The translations under genes and the position numbers were made by a program. From assembly GCA_036898135.1 (NCBI GenBank), contig CM072512.1:9442928-9506927 (forward strand): a stretch of DNA of 64,000 nucleotides, read 5' to 3'. Positions 1-11,189 of this stretch are shown piece after piece; within the stretch, counting starts at the first letter, position 1, and the number at the start of each line of letters is the position of its first letter. The notes under the pieces are model-generated. The model was given only the letters and a program-made list of their open reading frames with translations. It was not told the origin of the DNA and ran no database searches. Source of the stretch: Oncomelania hupensis (taxonomy: Eukaryota > Mollusca > Gastropoda > Littorinimorpha > Pomatiopsidae).

Positions 1-363
1 TCTACGTGTTCTCTCGTCTCACAACTTCTCTAACTCCTAACACTGAACTAATCGTCACACCTTCTATTCAGCAATTAACATAAATCAATACAATATCTAA
101 AAACACAACATTTGCAAAAGTCAAATCTACTAGCATCAAGAGTCGCGGAGGAAATCCTTTGAAAGAATGATAAATAACCTACTTAATAATAACACACCCC
201 TACCAAACGTCGCCAGAGAAAAGAAACGATAGCAAGCTGTGTGAATATACATTTACGTTACGTTTCGATACGTTTACGTTAGCAGTTACGTTCCCATTCG
301 ACCTCTTATTGTTGATAGATTTGGCTCAAAAGAGTCCGCTAGGCATAAAGCTTTAATCATATA
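1..363. other. Unassigned AT-rich sequence
   Basis: I see no exon, RNA gene or recognisable repeat here. A short run of related 'acgtttacgtta' words occurs near 250-285, but it is too short to call. Confidence 0.4.
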
Positions 364-419
364 ATGTCATACAATGTTGATACGGCGGTGACTCGTTCTT
401 TAGTCTCTTATGCGTCACG

Positions 420-680
420 TCGTCTTCTTCTTCCTCTTGCTTTCTTAATCTTCCTCTATTTCTCCTTCTCCTCGTCCTCCTCTCTTCCGTTTCCTTCTCT
501 CTTCCCCGTTCTCCTTTTTTTGTCTTCTTATTTGTCTACCTCTTTGTCTTCTTCTTCTTCTTCTTCTTCTTCTTCTTCTTCTTCTTCTTCTTCTTCTTCT
601 TCTTCTTCTTCTTCTTCTTCTTCTCTTTGTTGTTGTTGTTGTTGTCCTTCTTCTTCTTCTTCTATGTTGTTGTTGTTGTT

Positions 681-721
<41 letters not shown>

Positions 722-1011
722 CTTCTTCTTCTTCTTCTTCTTCTTCTTCTTCTTCTTCTTCTTCTTCTTCTTCTTCTTCTTCTTCTTCTTCTTCTTCTCC
801 TCCTCCTCCTCTCCTCCGTCTTCTTCTCCTCCTCCTCCTCTCCTCCGTTTCTTCTATACCTCGTTTTCGTTCTCATCTTCACCGTCTCCTCATCTTCCTC
901 TTTTTTCTTCTTCATCATCTTCTTCTTCTTCTTCTTCTTCTTCTTCTTCTTCTTCTTCTTCTTCTTCTTCTTCTTCTTCTTCTTCTTTTTCTTCTTCTTC
1001 TTCTTCTTCTT
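420..1011. repeat. Giant polypyrimidine triplet tract (CTT/TTC with TTG interruptions)
   Basis: About 590 bases of the + strand are almost only C and T, dominated by TTC units at 545-625, 721-800 and 920-1011, with TTG blocks at 625-720. All three long reading frames across it are homopolymer artefacts (poly-Ser, poly-Leu, poly-Lys/Arg) and are not genes. Such GAA/TTC tracts can adopt triplex structures; that is known for the repeat class and is not shown here. Confidence 0.9.
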
Positions 1012-1536
1012 CACCTGGTACACATTGGTCGAAGGCTGCCAGAAGCATGTTTTACTAGTCGCCTCAACAGGCGATAAAGCATGCTCTCATGCTTCATAGC
1101 ACTGCTTCCTACACGCTTCAAGCGCTATAGTGACGGAAAAAGCGCACTGTAAATATATACAGAATGTTGCTCTACAACATTCCGCTCTTTCCTTCTCAAA
1201 AACCCAATTGCCTTGTTGGATTCTTAAATTGCATGAAACCAAGTGAGGACACTATCCGGCGTCAACAAACGGTTCAAAAACATTGTCAAACGGTTCGTAA
1301 AACACAGTTGACCTAGAAACTAATACAGTTTGACCTAATTCGTCCCCAAGAGGAGACGAAACTTACATTTTTCTATTTTCATGAGTTCACTGCAGTGAAA
1401 TTGCGCTTTTTCCGTGACTATAGAGCTTGAAGCGTATAGAAAGCAGTGCTCTGAAGCATGGGAGCATGCTTTATTGCCTGTCGAGGCGACTAATAACGCA
1501 TGCTTCTGGTAGCGTTCGACCAATGTGCATCGGGTG
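1012..1536. mobile_element. Foldback/MITE 'family E', copy 1, ~130-bp terminal inverted repeats
   Basis: The left end (CACCTGGTACACATTGG) and the right end (CCAATGTGCATCGGGTG) are inverted copies. The similarity continues for about 130 bases on each side (GGTCGAAGGCT, AGCATGC, GTCGCCTC, GACGGAAAAAGCGC and their complements). The middle is non-coding. It sits in a TTC tract, so its target duplication cannot be read. A second copy lies at 48901-49413. There is no transposase, so it is a non-autonomous DNA element. Confidence 0.8.
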
Positions 1537-1560
1537 TCTTCTTCTTTTCTTCTTCTTCTT

Positions 1561-1630
1561 CTCCGGTCCTGATTTGGCTCGGAAGAGTCCGCTGGACCTA
1601 AAGCAACAATCAATCAATCAATCAATCAAT
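1561..1630 (+). mobile_element. Family A 3'-end fragment with (ATCA)n tail
   Basis: It carries the conserved 3' end of family A (GGTCCTGATTTGGCTCGGAA ... CTGGACCTAAAGCAA) followed by an ATCA/CAAT repeat tail. It is 5'-truncated and inserted in a TTC microsatellite that flanks it on both sides. Confidence 0.8.
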
Positions 1631-1702
1631 CTTCTTCTTCTTCTTCTTCTTCTTCTTCTTCTTCTTCTTCTTCTTCTTCTTCTTCTTCTTCTTCTTCTTC
1701 TT
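1631..1702. repeat. (CTT)n microsatellite
   Basis: An uninterrupted CTT array directly follows the tail of the family A fragment. Confidence 0.95.
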
Positions 1703-1736
1703 CCTCGTCTTCTTTAAAGCCAAGAAAAAAATGACT

Positions 1737-2416
1737 AGGTTTCTTGAATGTACATTACCGAACGGTCATGTGATTAGCTCATTCAATCGTGCGGCAGAGT
1801 AATCGTCAGGTTGATTGTGGCCGTCAAGGGGATGAAGATTTAGCTCCCACAGCAGCTACCAAAATCTTCTTTCAAGAAACCAGACTAACAATAATATAAT
1901 ATCGCCGGAGCTGAATAACTATAATACAGTTACGTTCCGTGACATAAGTAATTATTTAAAGTTTGGTTTATGTTGGTCAGAATTTCCACCCGCCGCTCAC
2001 CCCCCCCCCTCCCTCTCCCCTTTCCAGAAAAACACCAGAAATTCTTTAAAATAGTCTGGAGGGGCAGAGTGGGGAGGGGGGGGGGGGAATCAAAACGAGC
2101 CAAAATAATGTCAGTCGGTCGGTCCGTTAGACGCCATTATTAGTACCTATCAACAGATTTTGACCACACTTCGTATGAACATTACTTATAGCCTTTTTTG
2201 TTTTTGGTTTGATTGTTTGTTTTTTTTAACGGACGGGGGAGGAGGAGGGGGAGGGGGTGGATGCCTTATTTCGGTGACAAGGGCATTAAAGCTAAAACCA
2301 ATTGTTATCATTTCTCTCACTTTTTTCATTCTTCTCCACCTCCTTCTCCTCCTCCTCCTCCTCTTCATCATCCTCATCATGTATCCTACCACTGACGGAT
2401 TGTTGTGCTGTTACAG
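1737..2416. other. Intron-like sequence upstream of the first membrane-protein exon
   Basis: It contains poly-G/C runs near 2000 and 2070-2090 and a (TCC)n stretch at 2340-2362. I see no exon. A poly-pyrimidine stretch leads to the acceptor TTACAG at 2411-2416. Confidence 0.4.
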
Positions 2417-2519
2417 CCTATTCTGCGGAGATGAAGCGAGCGGCAATCATCGGCGGAGTGGTGTTTGGTCTCATAGTCATCATAGTTGTCGTCAGCGTCT
2501 GTTGCAGTTATAGAAAAGG
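2417..2519 (+). CDS. Exon encoding a transmembrane segment (Shisa/CYYR1-like small membrane protein)
   Basis: The first visible exon of a gene whose 5' exons lie outside the window. The acceptor is ttacag and the donor GG|gtaagt; it enters in phase 1 and leaves in phase 2. It encodes YSAEMKR, then a ~22-residue hydrophobic helix (AAIIGGVVFGLIVIIVVVSV), then CCSYRK. A single helix followed at once by Cys-Cys and basic residues resembles Shisa and CYYR1 proteins, single-pass membrane proteins with an extracellular Cys-rich domain. The Cys-rich exon that would prove this is not visible, so the family is a suggestion only. Confidence 0.6.
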
Positions 2520-2524
2520 GTAAG

Positions 2525-2601
2525 TAAACCTCCCTCCATTCCAGAATTTGTGTTTGTTTGTTTGTTTGTTTTTTATGTTTGTTTGTTTGTTTGTTTTTGT
2601 G
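2525..2601. repeat. (TTTG)n-rich intronic sequence
   Basis: Two short GTTT arrays lie just after the donor of the membrane-protein exon. Confidence 0.7.
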
Positions 2602-2624
2602 AAAGGCTAAGGACTCTCAAAAGC

Positions 2625-3092
2625 TGTTTTGCACAGCGTGAAACATCTTCCTATACGCTTGCGAAATATGGACCCTCGCAGTAGATCTACAACGACGAAT
2701 ACGAAACATGGAGATGGAGCGCTACAGAAGATTTCTGGGCATTTCCTATACCCAGCACCTCACCAACAACATAAGTCTGACAGACCATCACACAATCCAT
2801 TGGACAACACGATGACATGCTCACAGTGGTGAAGAAATGGAAACTCCGATGGTATGGCCACGTCATGAGAGCATCAGGCCTTGCAAAGACCACCCTGCAA
2901 GGCACGGTGCAAGGAGGCAGAAGAAGAGGAAGACCGAAAAGGAGGTGGGAGGACAACATTGGAGAATGGACTGGCTTGACAATGAGCGAAGCCATGAGGG
3001 TTGCTGAGGACAGAGAAAGATGGAGTACGCTGGTTAAACGATCATCTGTGGTGGCCCAACGACCTTCGAGTTACGGGATAGGATAGGATAGG
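2625..3092 (+). mobile_element. RTE-like LINE, 3'-end fragment with (GGATA)n tail
   Basis: It encodes, across several frames, the C-terminal end of a non-LTR reverse transcriptase protein (LTVVKKWKLRWYGHV, TLQGTVQGGRRRGRPKRRWE, AEDRERWSTLVKRS). It ends with GAGTTACGGGATAGGATAGG, the tail seen at all 3' ends of this family here. It is 5'-truncated and inserted in the intron between two exons of the membrane-protein gene. Confidence 0.85.
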
Positions 3093-3592
3093 AAACGAAA
3101 GACATAAACTTAAGGGACGTAACCGCTTACTTCTTTTTATTTTTTTAGGAGTGTACACGGTTGTCTCGCTTGTCTTGCAAAGTATTAATGTAACTATTTT
3201 CCCCTTGCAATTAAAAAAAAAAATTCTTTCTTGAACAAGTGACGAGCGTGATTCATATTAGCTCCCCGACACTTGGTCTTATGTCTTCTTATGTCAGCTC
3301 AGCTCACACGGTGTCAGGCGACGGGAAATGACGTGGCTTCTGCTCTCGCCACCGGGAGATGAAATCCGAGATCAGCAATTCAAATCATGGCCTTAACAAA
3401 CAGGGTCTTCTCATTCCTAAAGTCAGCTCAGCCTGCTCACGCAGTCTCAGTGGAACGTCAGCAGCTAAATTGTACCACTGTAAGGATCTCAGTATATTTT
3501 TGTTTCATGCAAATGCTGCACTGTTAACAAAAGTCGTCAGCCCTTTGTGATAGGGAGTTACTTTTCTACCAGCTTGTACCTCTTGGTTGCAG

Positions 3593-3670
3593 GAGGAAGA
3601 AGAGAGAAGCAGAGAAGAAGAAAAGACAAGCAGAGCCTGCAGCATGTACGTCCTTCAGTGAAGAAGAAAG
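3593..3670 (+). CDS. Second visible exon of the small membrane protein (basic cytoplasmic tail)
   Basis: The acceptor is gttgcag and the donor AAG|gtatac. It enters in phase 2 (joining GG+G) and leaves in phase 2, which matches both neighbours. It encodes RKKREAEKKKRQAEPAACTS then FSEEE, a highly charged tail directly after the membrane helix, as expected for a type I cytoplasmic region. The frame is set by the phases and not by an internal Met. Confidence 0.6.
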
Positions 3671-3875
3671 GTATACAAAGACTAGGGTTGGTGGGTTGGT
3701 TTATTGGTTGGTTGGTTGGCTGGTTGATTGGTTCCTTCGTTCGTTGATTGAGTCATTAATTGATTCATTGTTTATTCGTTTATCAAAATTGTTTTTTTGC
3801 TTTGTTTATGATTTTGCGATTGTGATACAGTTGTAGAAATGTGAGAAAGAAGGAAAAAAAACAAATAGATGATGG

Positions 3876-3985
3876 TGGAGGAGGCGAAAGAGAAGAACAA
3901 AAAAAGGAAGAAGAAGAGGAGGAGGAGGAGGAGGAGGAGGAGGAGGAGAAAGAAGACGACGACAACAACGAATAAGAAGAAGAAG
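3876..3985. repeat. Purine-rich GAA/GAG tract
   Basis: Low-complexity AAG/GAG/GAC triplets in the intron before the terminal exon. The poly-Ser reading frame on the opposite strand is an artefact. Confidence 0.8.
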
Positions 3986-4149
3986 ACTTTATATAATACA
4001 ATAGAACTTTATTGAGCTCAGTTTGAGCATTTACACTCAGTGGCAGCATTAATTAATATAGTGGCACATTAAAATCTTACATTATAACGAAAGACAAGAA
4101 GCTGTATGTTAGAAATTACCATTTAATGCGTCATTACGATCTGGAACTC

Positions 4150-4435
4150 CACTCGGAGAAAGAGGAAGAAGAAGAAGATGATGATGATGATTGATGATGA
4201 TGAAGAGATGATGATTGATGATGATGAAGAGATGATGATGATGAATGATGATGGTTAATGACGGTTGATGAAAAAGATGAAGGAGGAAGATAGAGATGAT
4301 GGTTGATTGATTGATGAAGAAGATGATGATGATGACGATGATGAAGACGACGAAGAGGAAGATTATGATGAAGACGACAAAGAAGAAGATTATGATGAAG
4401 ACGACGATGATAATGATAATGACGATGGATGATTA
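4150..4435. repeat. Imperfect GAT/GAAGA triplet region
   Basis: Degenerate GATGAT, GACGAC and GAAGAT arrays. The His/Ser-rich frames on the other strand are shadows. Confidence 0.8.
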
Positions 4436-4548
4436 TTAATGAAGACGTCAACAATAAAAAAAACAACAAAACAAACAACGAACAGTGTGTCAGTAGAAAG
4501 TTCTATTTTACTGTATTCTAAAAGACAATGTACTTTCATTTCCAACAG

Positions 4549-4624
4549 GGGAAAGCTTTTGGAGAACGGAAACGGCAAGCATGAAAGCTCACCAAATAAT
4601 CACCATACACAGCCCGCTGCGTAG
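4549..4624 (+). CDS. Terminal coding exon of the small membrane protein
   Basis: The acceptor is tccaacag. A phase-2 entry (AG+G = Arg) gives GKLLENGNGKHESSPNNHHT then QPAA and a TAG stop. Joined to the two upstream exons this closes a C-terminal part of about 85 residues: helix, basic stretch, polar tail. The frame fits without adjustment. An ATTAAA near 4717 could be a weak poly(A) signal. Confidence 0.55.
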
Positions 4625-5406
4625 AACTGATTCAGTGGCAAGTACAGTCAACTTGACGTCACCGGCGACGTAGCTGACCGAATGTCCACTGTGACTTTCG
4701 TTGGGCACTGCCGAAATTAAAGGACGCATACAAACGCATCAGACGCATTAGCCTGTGAATGGAGCTTTGGCCTTTATCGGGCAGTGGCTAATGTTAATAG
4801 AAGCAGTCGGCCCTAACTCGACGCTGACCCCAATCATGAGTGTCAAAGGCTTTTGAAGGGGGACATAGGCCTACACACAGACTATGATTGCAGGGTCTCT
4901 GATACTCGGCTAGCGCCAAGCTCGCTTGTTTCAGTGGAAGCTGTCCTACTGCGCCATGAATCTCCAGAGAGACGGGACTCTGCTGTGGTGCCTTGTGGCA
5001 AGATAGTGCTGCAGCGTGACGGTACAGTGTCAGCGTGCCATGATGATGCCCAGTACTGACGTAAACATGTTCCCTACGTCATAATTATTCTCCAGTGCGA
5101 TGTCAGTGTAACCCTGCTTTGAAGCTACCACACAAACTTATGGATTTGACGGGAGAACACCTTGAGCATTTAATCATCATAGCGCGTAAGACTTCTCAAA
5201 TCGGACTCGAAACGTGGAACTCCGACTTCCGTGACGTCAGAATGACATATACACAACTCCTCTTTATATCCCATTGTGGCGTCAGTCAATGTCGCTTTGT
5301 TGGACTTTTCCCCCATCGAGTGTGGCGCGCGTCACTTGACAAACACAGAGATGGCTGCGTTAGTGGTGTCATCATTACGTTAATTGACTTAATCTTTACA
5401 TCAGGT
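4625..5406. other. No gene seen; intergenic or 3' UTR
   Basis: Complex unique-looking sequence with no exon chain or repeat that I recognise. Confidence 0.4.
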
Positions 5407-5418
5407 ACTTCATCGTCA

Positions 5419-6122
5419 ACCCCTTGGGGTCATGAGCAATCTTGCCACTGTAGATTGTTCTAACCTATAAAGGGAAAAGTGAAAGCCCCAGTTCAAAACC
5501 TGTCTTGACTTTGTAGGCATGACCAATTCACTGCGGCAACAGTACCCCCGTTGGGGTGCCGGGGGTTTCAGTATAAATAGTATCCCCACTTTCTGGAAAT
5601 TTAGTGCTTTAAATTCCCACTGTCGCTGTCTTCCTCATTTACTCTTTCCCATTCCCGCTCTGTCCTATCACTCTGCTATACTATCTTCTTCTTCGCTAGA
5701 TCAATGACCTACCTTTTTTCTTGAAAACTCTTCCTGGACAAGACTCCTTGTTTGTGTATGAGGTCTGTTGGATCAGCTTGGGAGTGTTGGACGCTTTCTG
5801 CCGGGTGGTCACTAGGGCTTCCTATGATGTTAGTTAGCAATATAGGCATTTTATATGTATGTGTTTTGTTGATGATTTATAATGATGTTTGTATTCTATT
5901 TTGTTTTTGTAACCGGGGGTTCGAGTAGTTGGGGTAAAGCCTCAGCCGTCCCCTGCGTGGGATGTCTTTATTGTAAAGTGACTGGCCGGTGGAGGGCTTT
6001 CAATTTTCCCACTAGGGTTGTTTCAGCAGATCTTTTATGCGGATCGGGGGTTGTCCGGTCCTGATTTGGCTCGGAAGAGTCCGCTGGACCTAAAGCAACA
6101 ATCAATCAATCAATCAATAAAA
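5419..6122 (+). mobile_element. Family A, full-length copy (~704 bp) with 12-bp target duplication
   Basis: It begins ACCCCTTGGGGTCATGAGC and ends CTGGACCTAAAGCAA plus (ATCA)n. The flanking 12-mer ACTTCATCGTCA occurs at 5407-5418 and 6123-6134. There is no long ORF and no terminal inverted repeat. The repeat tail at one end and 5' truncation of other copies point to target-primed reverse transcription, so it is probably a non-autonomous LINE derivative. Confidence 0.88.
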
Positions 6123-6149
6123 ACTTCATCGTCAAGTTTAGGAATAATA

Positions 6150-6277
<128 letters not shown>

Positions 6278-6287
6278 TATTATTATA

Positions 6288-6477
6288 CTTTTGTTTGTTT
6301 GTGTGTTTCTCCTCCTCATACGAACCAATCCAGCGCTTCTAGATCCGAAGGGTAGCCGCGTTATAACTACTACTACTACTACTAACTTCTCCTCCTCCTC
6401 CTCCTCCTCCTCCTCATCGGATCTAGGAGCACTGGATTTGTTCGTATGAGGAGGAGAAACACACAAACAAACAAAAG
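6288..6477. mobile_element. Foldback element with 61-bp inverted arms
   Basis: The arm at 6288-6348 (starts CTTTTGTTTGTTTGTGTG, ends CTAGATCCGA) is inverted at 6417-6477 with about three mismatches. The loop holds ACT and TCC triplets. No transposase is present. It is either a MITE or a large inverted duplication. Confidence 0.65.
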
Positions 6478-7038
6478 TAAATCCCCGTTGGGTTGCCGGG
6501 GGTTTCAGTATAAATAGTATCCCCACTTTCTGGAAATTTAGTGCTTTAAATTCCCACTGTCGCTGTTTTTCTCATTTGTTCTTTCTCATTCCAGCTCTGT
6601 TCTATCAATCTGCTATACTATCTTCTTCTTCGCTAGACCAGTCTCCTACCTTTTTTTTGAAAACTCTTCCGGGACAAGACTCCTTATTTGTGTGTGAGAT
6701 CTGTTGGATCAGCTTGGGAATATTGGACGCTTTCTGCCAGGTGGTCACTAGGGCTTCCTATGATGTTATTATTTAGCAGTGTAGCATTTTATATGTATGT
6801 GTTTTGTTGATAATTTATAATGATGTTTGTATTCTATTTTGTTTTTGTAAACGGGGTTTCGATAAATTAGAGTACAGCCTCAGCGTCCCCTGCGTGGGTT
6901 GTCTTTATCGTAATGTGACTGGCTGGTGGAGAGCCTTCAGTTTTGCCACTAGGGTTGTTTCAGCGAATCTTTTATGCGGATCGGGGGTTGTCCGGTCTTG
7001 ATTTGGCTCGGAAGAGTCCGCTGGACCTAAAGCAATAA
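6478..7038 (+). mobile_element. Family A, 5'-truncated copy
   Basis: It starts at the internal CCCCGTTGGGTTGCCGGGGG motif and runs to CTGGACCTAAAGCAATAATC. It is directly followed by another copy. Confidence 0.8.
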
Positions 7039-7585
7039 TCATATATAAATAGTATCCCCATTTTCTGGAAATTTAGTGCTTTAAATTCCCACTGTCGCTG
7101 TCTTTCTCATTTGCTCTTTCTCATTCCTGCTCTGTTCTATCAATCTGCTATACTATCGTCTTCTTCGCTAGACCAGTCTCCTACCTTTTTTCTTGAAAAC
7201 TCTTCCGGGACAAGACTCCTTATTTGTGTATGAGGTCTGTTGGATCAGCTTGGGAATATTGGACGCTTTCTGCCAGGTGGTCACTAGGGCTTCCTATGAT
7301 GTTATTATTTAGCAATGTAGGCATTTTATATGTATGTGTTTTGTTGATAATTTATAATGATGTTTGTATTCTATTTTGTTTTTGTAAACGGGGTTTCGAT
7401 AAGTTGGGGTGAAGCCTCAGCCGTCCCCTGCGTGGGATGTCTTTATTGTAAAGTGACTGGCTGGTGGAGAGCTTTCGGTTTTACCACTAGGGTTGTTTCA
7501 GCAGATCTTTCATGCGGATCAGGGGTTGTCCGGTCCTGATTTGGCTCGGAAGAGTCCGCTGGACCTAAAGCAATAATAATGTAGT
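7039..7585 (+). mobile_element. Family A, 5'-truncated copy in tandem
   Basis: It begins ATATAAATAGTATCCCC, in the middle of the element, and ends CTGGACCTAAAGCAATAATA then TGTAGTGTAATG. The head-to-tail arrangement with the previous copy suggests one inserted at the tail of the other or a local duplication. Confidence 0.8.
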
Positions 7586-7940
7586 GTAATGACTGGGGGG
7601 GTTGTTACGTCATCTGTGATGAATCGTCTTTTTGAACTATTTGGTTTCAACTCAAAGTGCCATGTTTGACAGACTTTGGTGACACGTTTCTTCATTTAAA
7701 CAGTGGAATCCATGATCACTCCAAGAGTCAGAGCACTATCAACAAAGGAAATGCTGCTAGAGCCAATGGTCACTGCAGAAGGAAAAGTAATATATGGCGG
7801 GTCGGACTCCGAAAAGAGAAGAGCTTCAATATTTTTTTTAACTTAATTGAAGCATTTTGTTAGTCATCCATGTTTTTATGTCAGTGTGTCATCTGATCGT
7901 CAGAATCGGTGCTTTTGCATGACTTTCCAGCTGAGTGTCA
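7586..7940. other. No feature recognised
   Basis: Unique-looking sequence between two family A copies; no exon signals that hold up. Confidence 0.35.
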
Positions 7941-7952
7941 TCTGCAAAAAGA

Positions 7953-8551
7953 TCCCTCCCCCACCCCCCGTGGGGATGCCGGGGGTTTCAGTTTAGTATC
8001 CGCACTTTCTGGAAATTTAGTGCTTTAAGTTTCCACTGTCACTGTCTTTCTTCTTTGTTTTTTCTCATTCCTGCTCTGTTCTATCAATCTACTATAATAT
8101 CTTCTTCTTCGCTAGACCAGTCACCTACCTTTTTTCTTGAAAACTCTTCCGGGACAAAACTCGTCATTTGTGTGTGAGGTCTGTTGGATCAGCTTGGGAA
8201 TATTGGATGCTTTCTGCCAAATGGTCAATGGGGCTTCTTATGATGTTAATATTTGACAATGTGGGCATTTTATATGTATGTGTTTTGTTGATATTGTATC
8301 CTGATGTTTGTATTCTACTTTGGTTTTGTAAACGGGGTTCGATAAATTAGAGTATAGCCTCAGCGTCCCCTGCGTGGGATATCTTTATTGTAAAGTGACC
8401 GGCTGGTAGATTGCCTTCAGTGTTACCACTAGGGTTGTTTCGGCAGATCTTTTACGCGGATCAGGGGTGAGTCCTCTTTCACTTCTCTGGTCCTGATTTA
8501 GCTCGGAAGAGTCCGCTGGACCTAAAGCAATAACCATGTAATGTAATGTAA
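7953..8551 (+). mobile_element. Family A copy with (TGTAA)n tail
   Basis: It carries the internal family A motifs and ends CTGGACCTAAAGCAATAACC then ATGTAATGTAATG. A near-perfect 12-bp duplication flanks it: TCTGCAAAAAGA (7941-7952) and TCTGCAGAAAGA (8552-8563). Confidence 0.8.
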
Positions 8552-8639
8552 TCTGCAGAAAGACAGTGGCCAACTGAGTGTTGTTTGATTACTGAGGACA
8601 ATGGAGTGGTGTACACAATGAAAAGAATGGGACCCAACT

Positions 8640-8870
8640 CCGAACCCTGTGGAACACCGAAGGAGGGGATTTAAAGTTGTTGGCAGAAACGGACTTGAGT
8701 GCTGTCACGCAAGTAAAATGAAAACCATTCGAGAGCATTTGAACGGATGCCAAAGATGGTTTCTAGCCTAAAAGTGAGAACATTGTGATTAAAAGTGTCA
8801 AAGGCGGCTGGGTTGTCCAGAAGAAGAAGAACAGACAGTTTGTCTTGATCCAAAAGCGGTAAAAATATTC
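8640..8870 (-). pseudogene. CR1/Jockey-like reverse transcriptase fragment
   Basis: The minus strand encodes LLLLDNPAAFDTFNHNVLTF, RLETIFGI and WFSFYLRDSTQV. This is the region around catalytic motif A of non-LTR reverse transcriptases (the usual form is SAAFDTIDHxxLLxRL). Only this part is present, so it is a dead fragment. Confidence 0.75.
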
Positions 8871-8932
8871 CTGAAAAGACGGATCAGAACAGTTTTAGTA
8901 TTGCCTACGGCACGGTATGCAGACTCGGTCTA

Positions 8933-8938
8933 TCTAGC

Positions 8939-8969
<31 letters not shown>

Positions 8970-8998
8970 TAATCTATCTGTCTGTCTGTCTGTCTATC
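8933..8998. repeat. (TATC)n/(TGTC)n microsatellite
   Basis: Imperfect CTAT and CTGT tetranucleotides. Confidence 0.85.
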
Positions 8999-9122
8999 TA
9001 CATTTTATTTATACAAAGACATCACAAACATAAGCCTCCTTCTAACACAAATAATGAGATAGGTGAGCATGATAAATTATGTTGTTGCATGTTATTGTTG
9101 TTGATGATATTGTTGCTTTTGT

Positions 9123-9153
9123 TGACCTAAAGCAATAACCATGTAATGTAATG
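9123..9153 (+). mobile_element. Tiny family A tail fragment
   Basis: GACCTAAAGCAATAACCATG followed by TAATGTAATG matches the extreme 3' end of the (TGTAA)n-tailed family A copies. Confidence 0.6.
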
Positions 9154-9864
9154 TTGACGATATTTTGATGTTGATTTCTTGAGTATGTATGTATATATAT
9201 TCTTTCGTGATTGTACTTGTTTAGTATAACAGTGTGTACAATTAATTATTATTGGGTTATATCTGTCTATTACTACATACAATTACGTAAGTGGATGTAC
9301 AACTGTAATAGACCACCAACAGACTTGTGTCGAAGTTAGTTGGGTGCCTCTAGCTCTGTAGCAAAACGGCAGAGAGCGCACAGGAACAGAGTACGGAACA
9401 TCAAAATCAAACGAGCTTTTGACGGTTTACTCGTATGAGCGAGCGACAGTGTGCTATCTCTCTACCCGCCTTGCTATAGAGGGTTCTCTAAATAGGCACC
9501 CAATTTGTGTCATGCACCTGTGGTCTAAGTGAATGTGTAGATGTTCGTGTACATTGCCACGAGTACTGACTTGTACGACAATGGGACGTAAAGCAAATAA
9601 AGACATTCAAAACTGTGGATCGTGTTGCTAGCGTTAGTTTGAGATCGTCTTTTGTTCGTTCAAAGAGGTTGTATGGTTCGGTCACGAAGCAGCTTCCGCG
9701 ACTACACGCCCTTGCAGTCAACATGAATCTTTCGGGGATGTTGTCCCAGTATGTTGGTCCTTCACGATGCAAACCGTTGGCGGCTACCTCTCCTAACGCT
9801 GACTCGCTTGTTGTCGCAGTTGAACCCTTGGCTATGTCGTAGATCGTGGCTTGGCCCCCAAAAT

Positions 9865-10089
9865 GTTAGAATGAACATTGAGGTTTAACGTCTACACCCA
9901 CCATTGGCGATATCGCAGTCGGGGATAACCATCCCGGGAAAGAGGGCCAATCAAAATAAAGCTCGTCACCGGAAACTATGCACTGCCTTATGTTATGTAA
10001 TGTTGAGATTCGACCAGCTTTTACCCGGCCGGTAAAGTCTAGAAGCTTCGATCGATAATAAACAAGTAGCTCCAGAAAATTCTCAACAA
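9865..10089 (+). mobile_element. Possible LTR-like segment
   Basis: A 225-bp segment begins TGTTAGAATG and ends TTCTCAACA and contains AATAAA near its 3' end. No second copy and no target duplication were found, so this is weak. The short frame at 9615-9842 just upstream matches nothing I know. Confidence 0.2.
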
Positions 10090-11189
10090 TGTCGACCTAC
10101 GAAAATTATCAACATTATAAAAAGCTTCTTTTTGCAACAACGCAAAATCAAATCAAAGGTAAATATACTCTGTTCTTGCGTGCATTGCAAAACAAACTGA
10201 TCGGATCGACCGTGCGCGGCTCAATCGTAACACAACGTGTGACCATATTATTTTCCCTTTTCCTTCAACTGGTTCGCTGGCGTCAGAATAATGTGACCAG
10301 TACTAGCCTAAACGCTCGTTTTGACTATAATCTACAGTAGAATCTTTACGGATCTTCATCCTTTCAAGCTGTCTTTCAAAGTTACCGCCCTTCAGCATTT
10401 TCTATTTTGCTCTTTAATATCTAGACAGCCCCTACCCTCTCCCTTTTCCTGTCTCTAAGCTCCACCCTTTTCAATTGTACCCACCACCCGATACTTCACT
10501 CTTGTCTTCTAACTCCCACTCCCATACCCACATGCTGGTAGATTTTTTTTCTTCTTCTTCCTGAAACTGAGTGACGTCTGCCTGCGACGTGTCAAACCCT
10601 GTGACACAGAAGAAACCACCCAACAGGCTGGGAAATAGGTTAAAGCTACGTCTTGTTGGGACAGACTATATTTAGCCGTCGCTATTTCTGGAACACCAAA
10701 CATATTGTGCGGGGCTTAAAGTTGTTTGCTTTTACACGTGTGCATTTTCACGCGTGGACGCCCCGCTTTTAGTTGTGTGGAGAACAGTACCGCTTACAAA
10801 GTACACGCTCAGGGGTGGAGCAGCAACGATTCAAGATTCAAGATATATTTATTGTTGCCATAAATCACCAAAACATTTTAGTGTGTGGTGTGACGATTCT
10901 ACATACAAGGACAATAAAGTCAAAACCATGTATAACTGAAAAATTCTGCACATAGTATATTATCAATGAACATTAAAATAACGGTTTCTCGGACTGTAAA
11001 AATCACGCACAGTTTTACTTCCACAGACACAACACATTACCCCATTCGTAACAAGGCTTCCAGGTAATCAGCAACTATCACACCTGCATACCCGCAACCA
11101 CACCTCAGTTGCAACAGCGCGTAAACACTCAACATACATATGTAATACACACATAAATTTAAGTTTGTAAAAGGTCATAAATATACATT
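10090..11189. other. No gene recognised
   Basis: Moderately AT-rich. A stretch at about 10830-10930 reads like a decayed retroelement 3' region, but I cannot place it. Confidence 0.35.

Noticed and set aside
364..1077. Long Ser/Leu/Cys-rich ORFs on both strands
   Set aside because: All are readings of TTC/TTG microsatellites and have no non-repetitive coding content.
9488..9842. Overlapping ORFs (75 and 94 residues) on opposite strands
   Set aside because: No recognisable motif, no splice context; possibly part of an unidentified retroelement, but not supportable as a gene.
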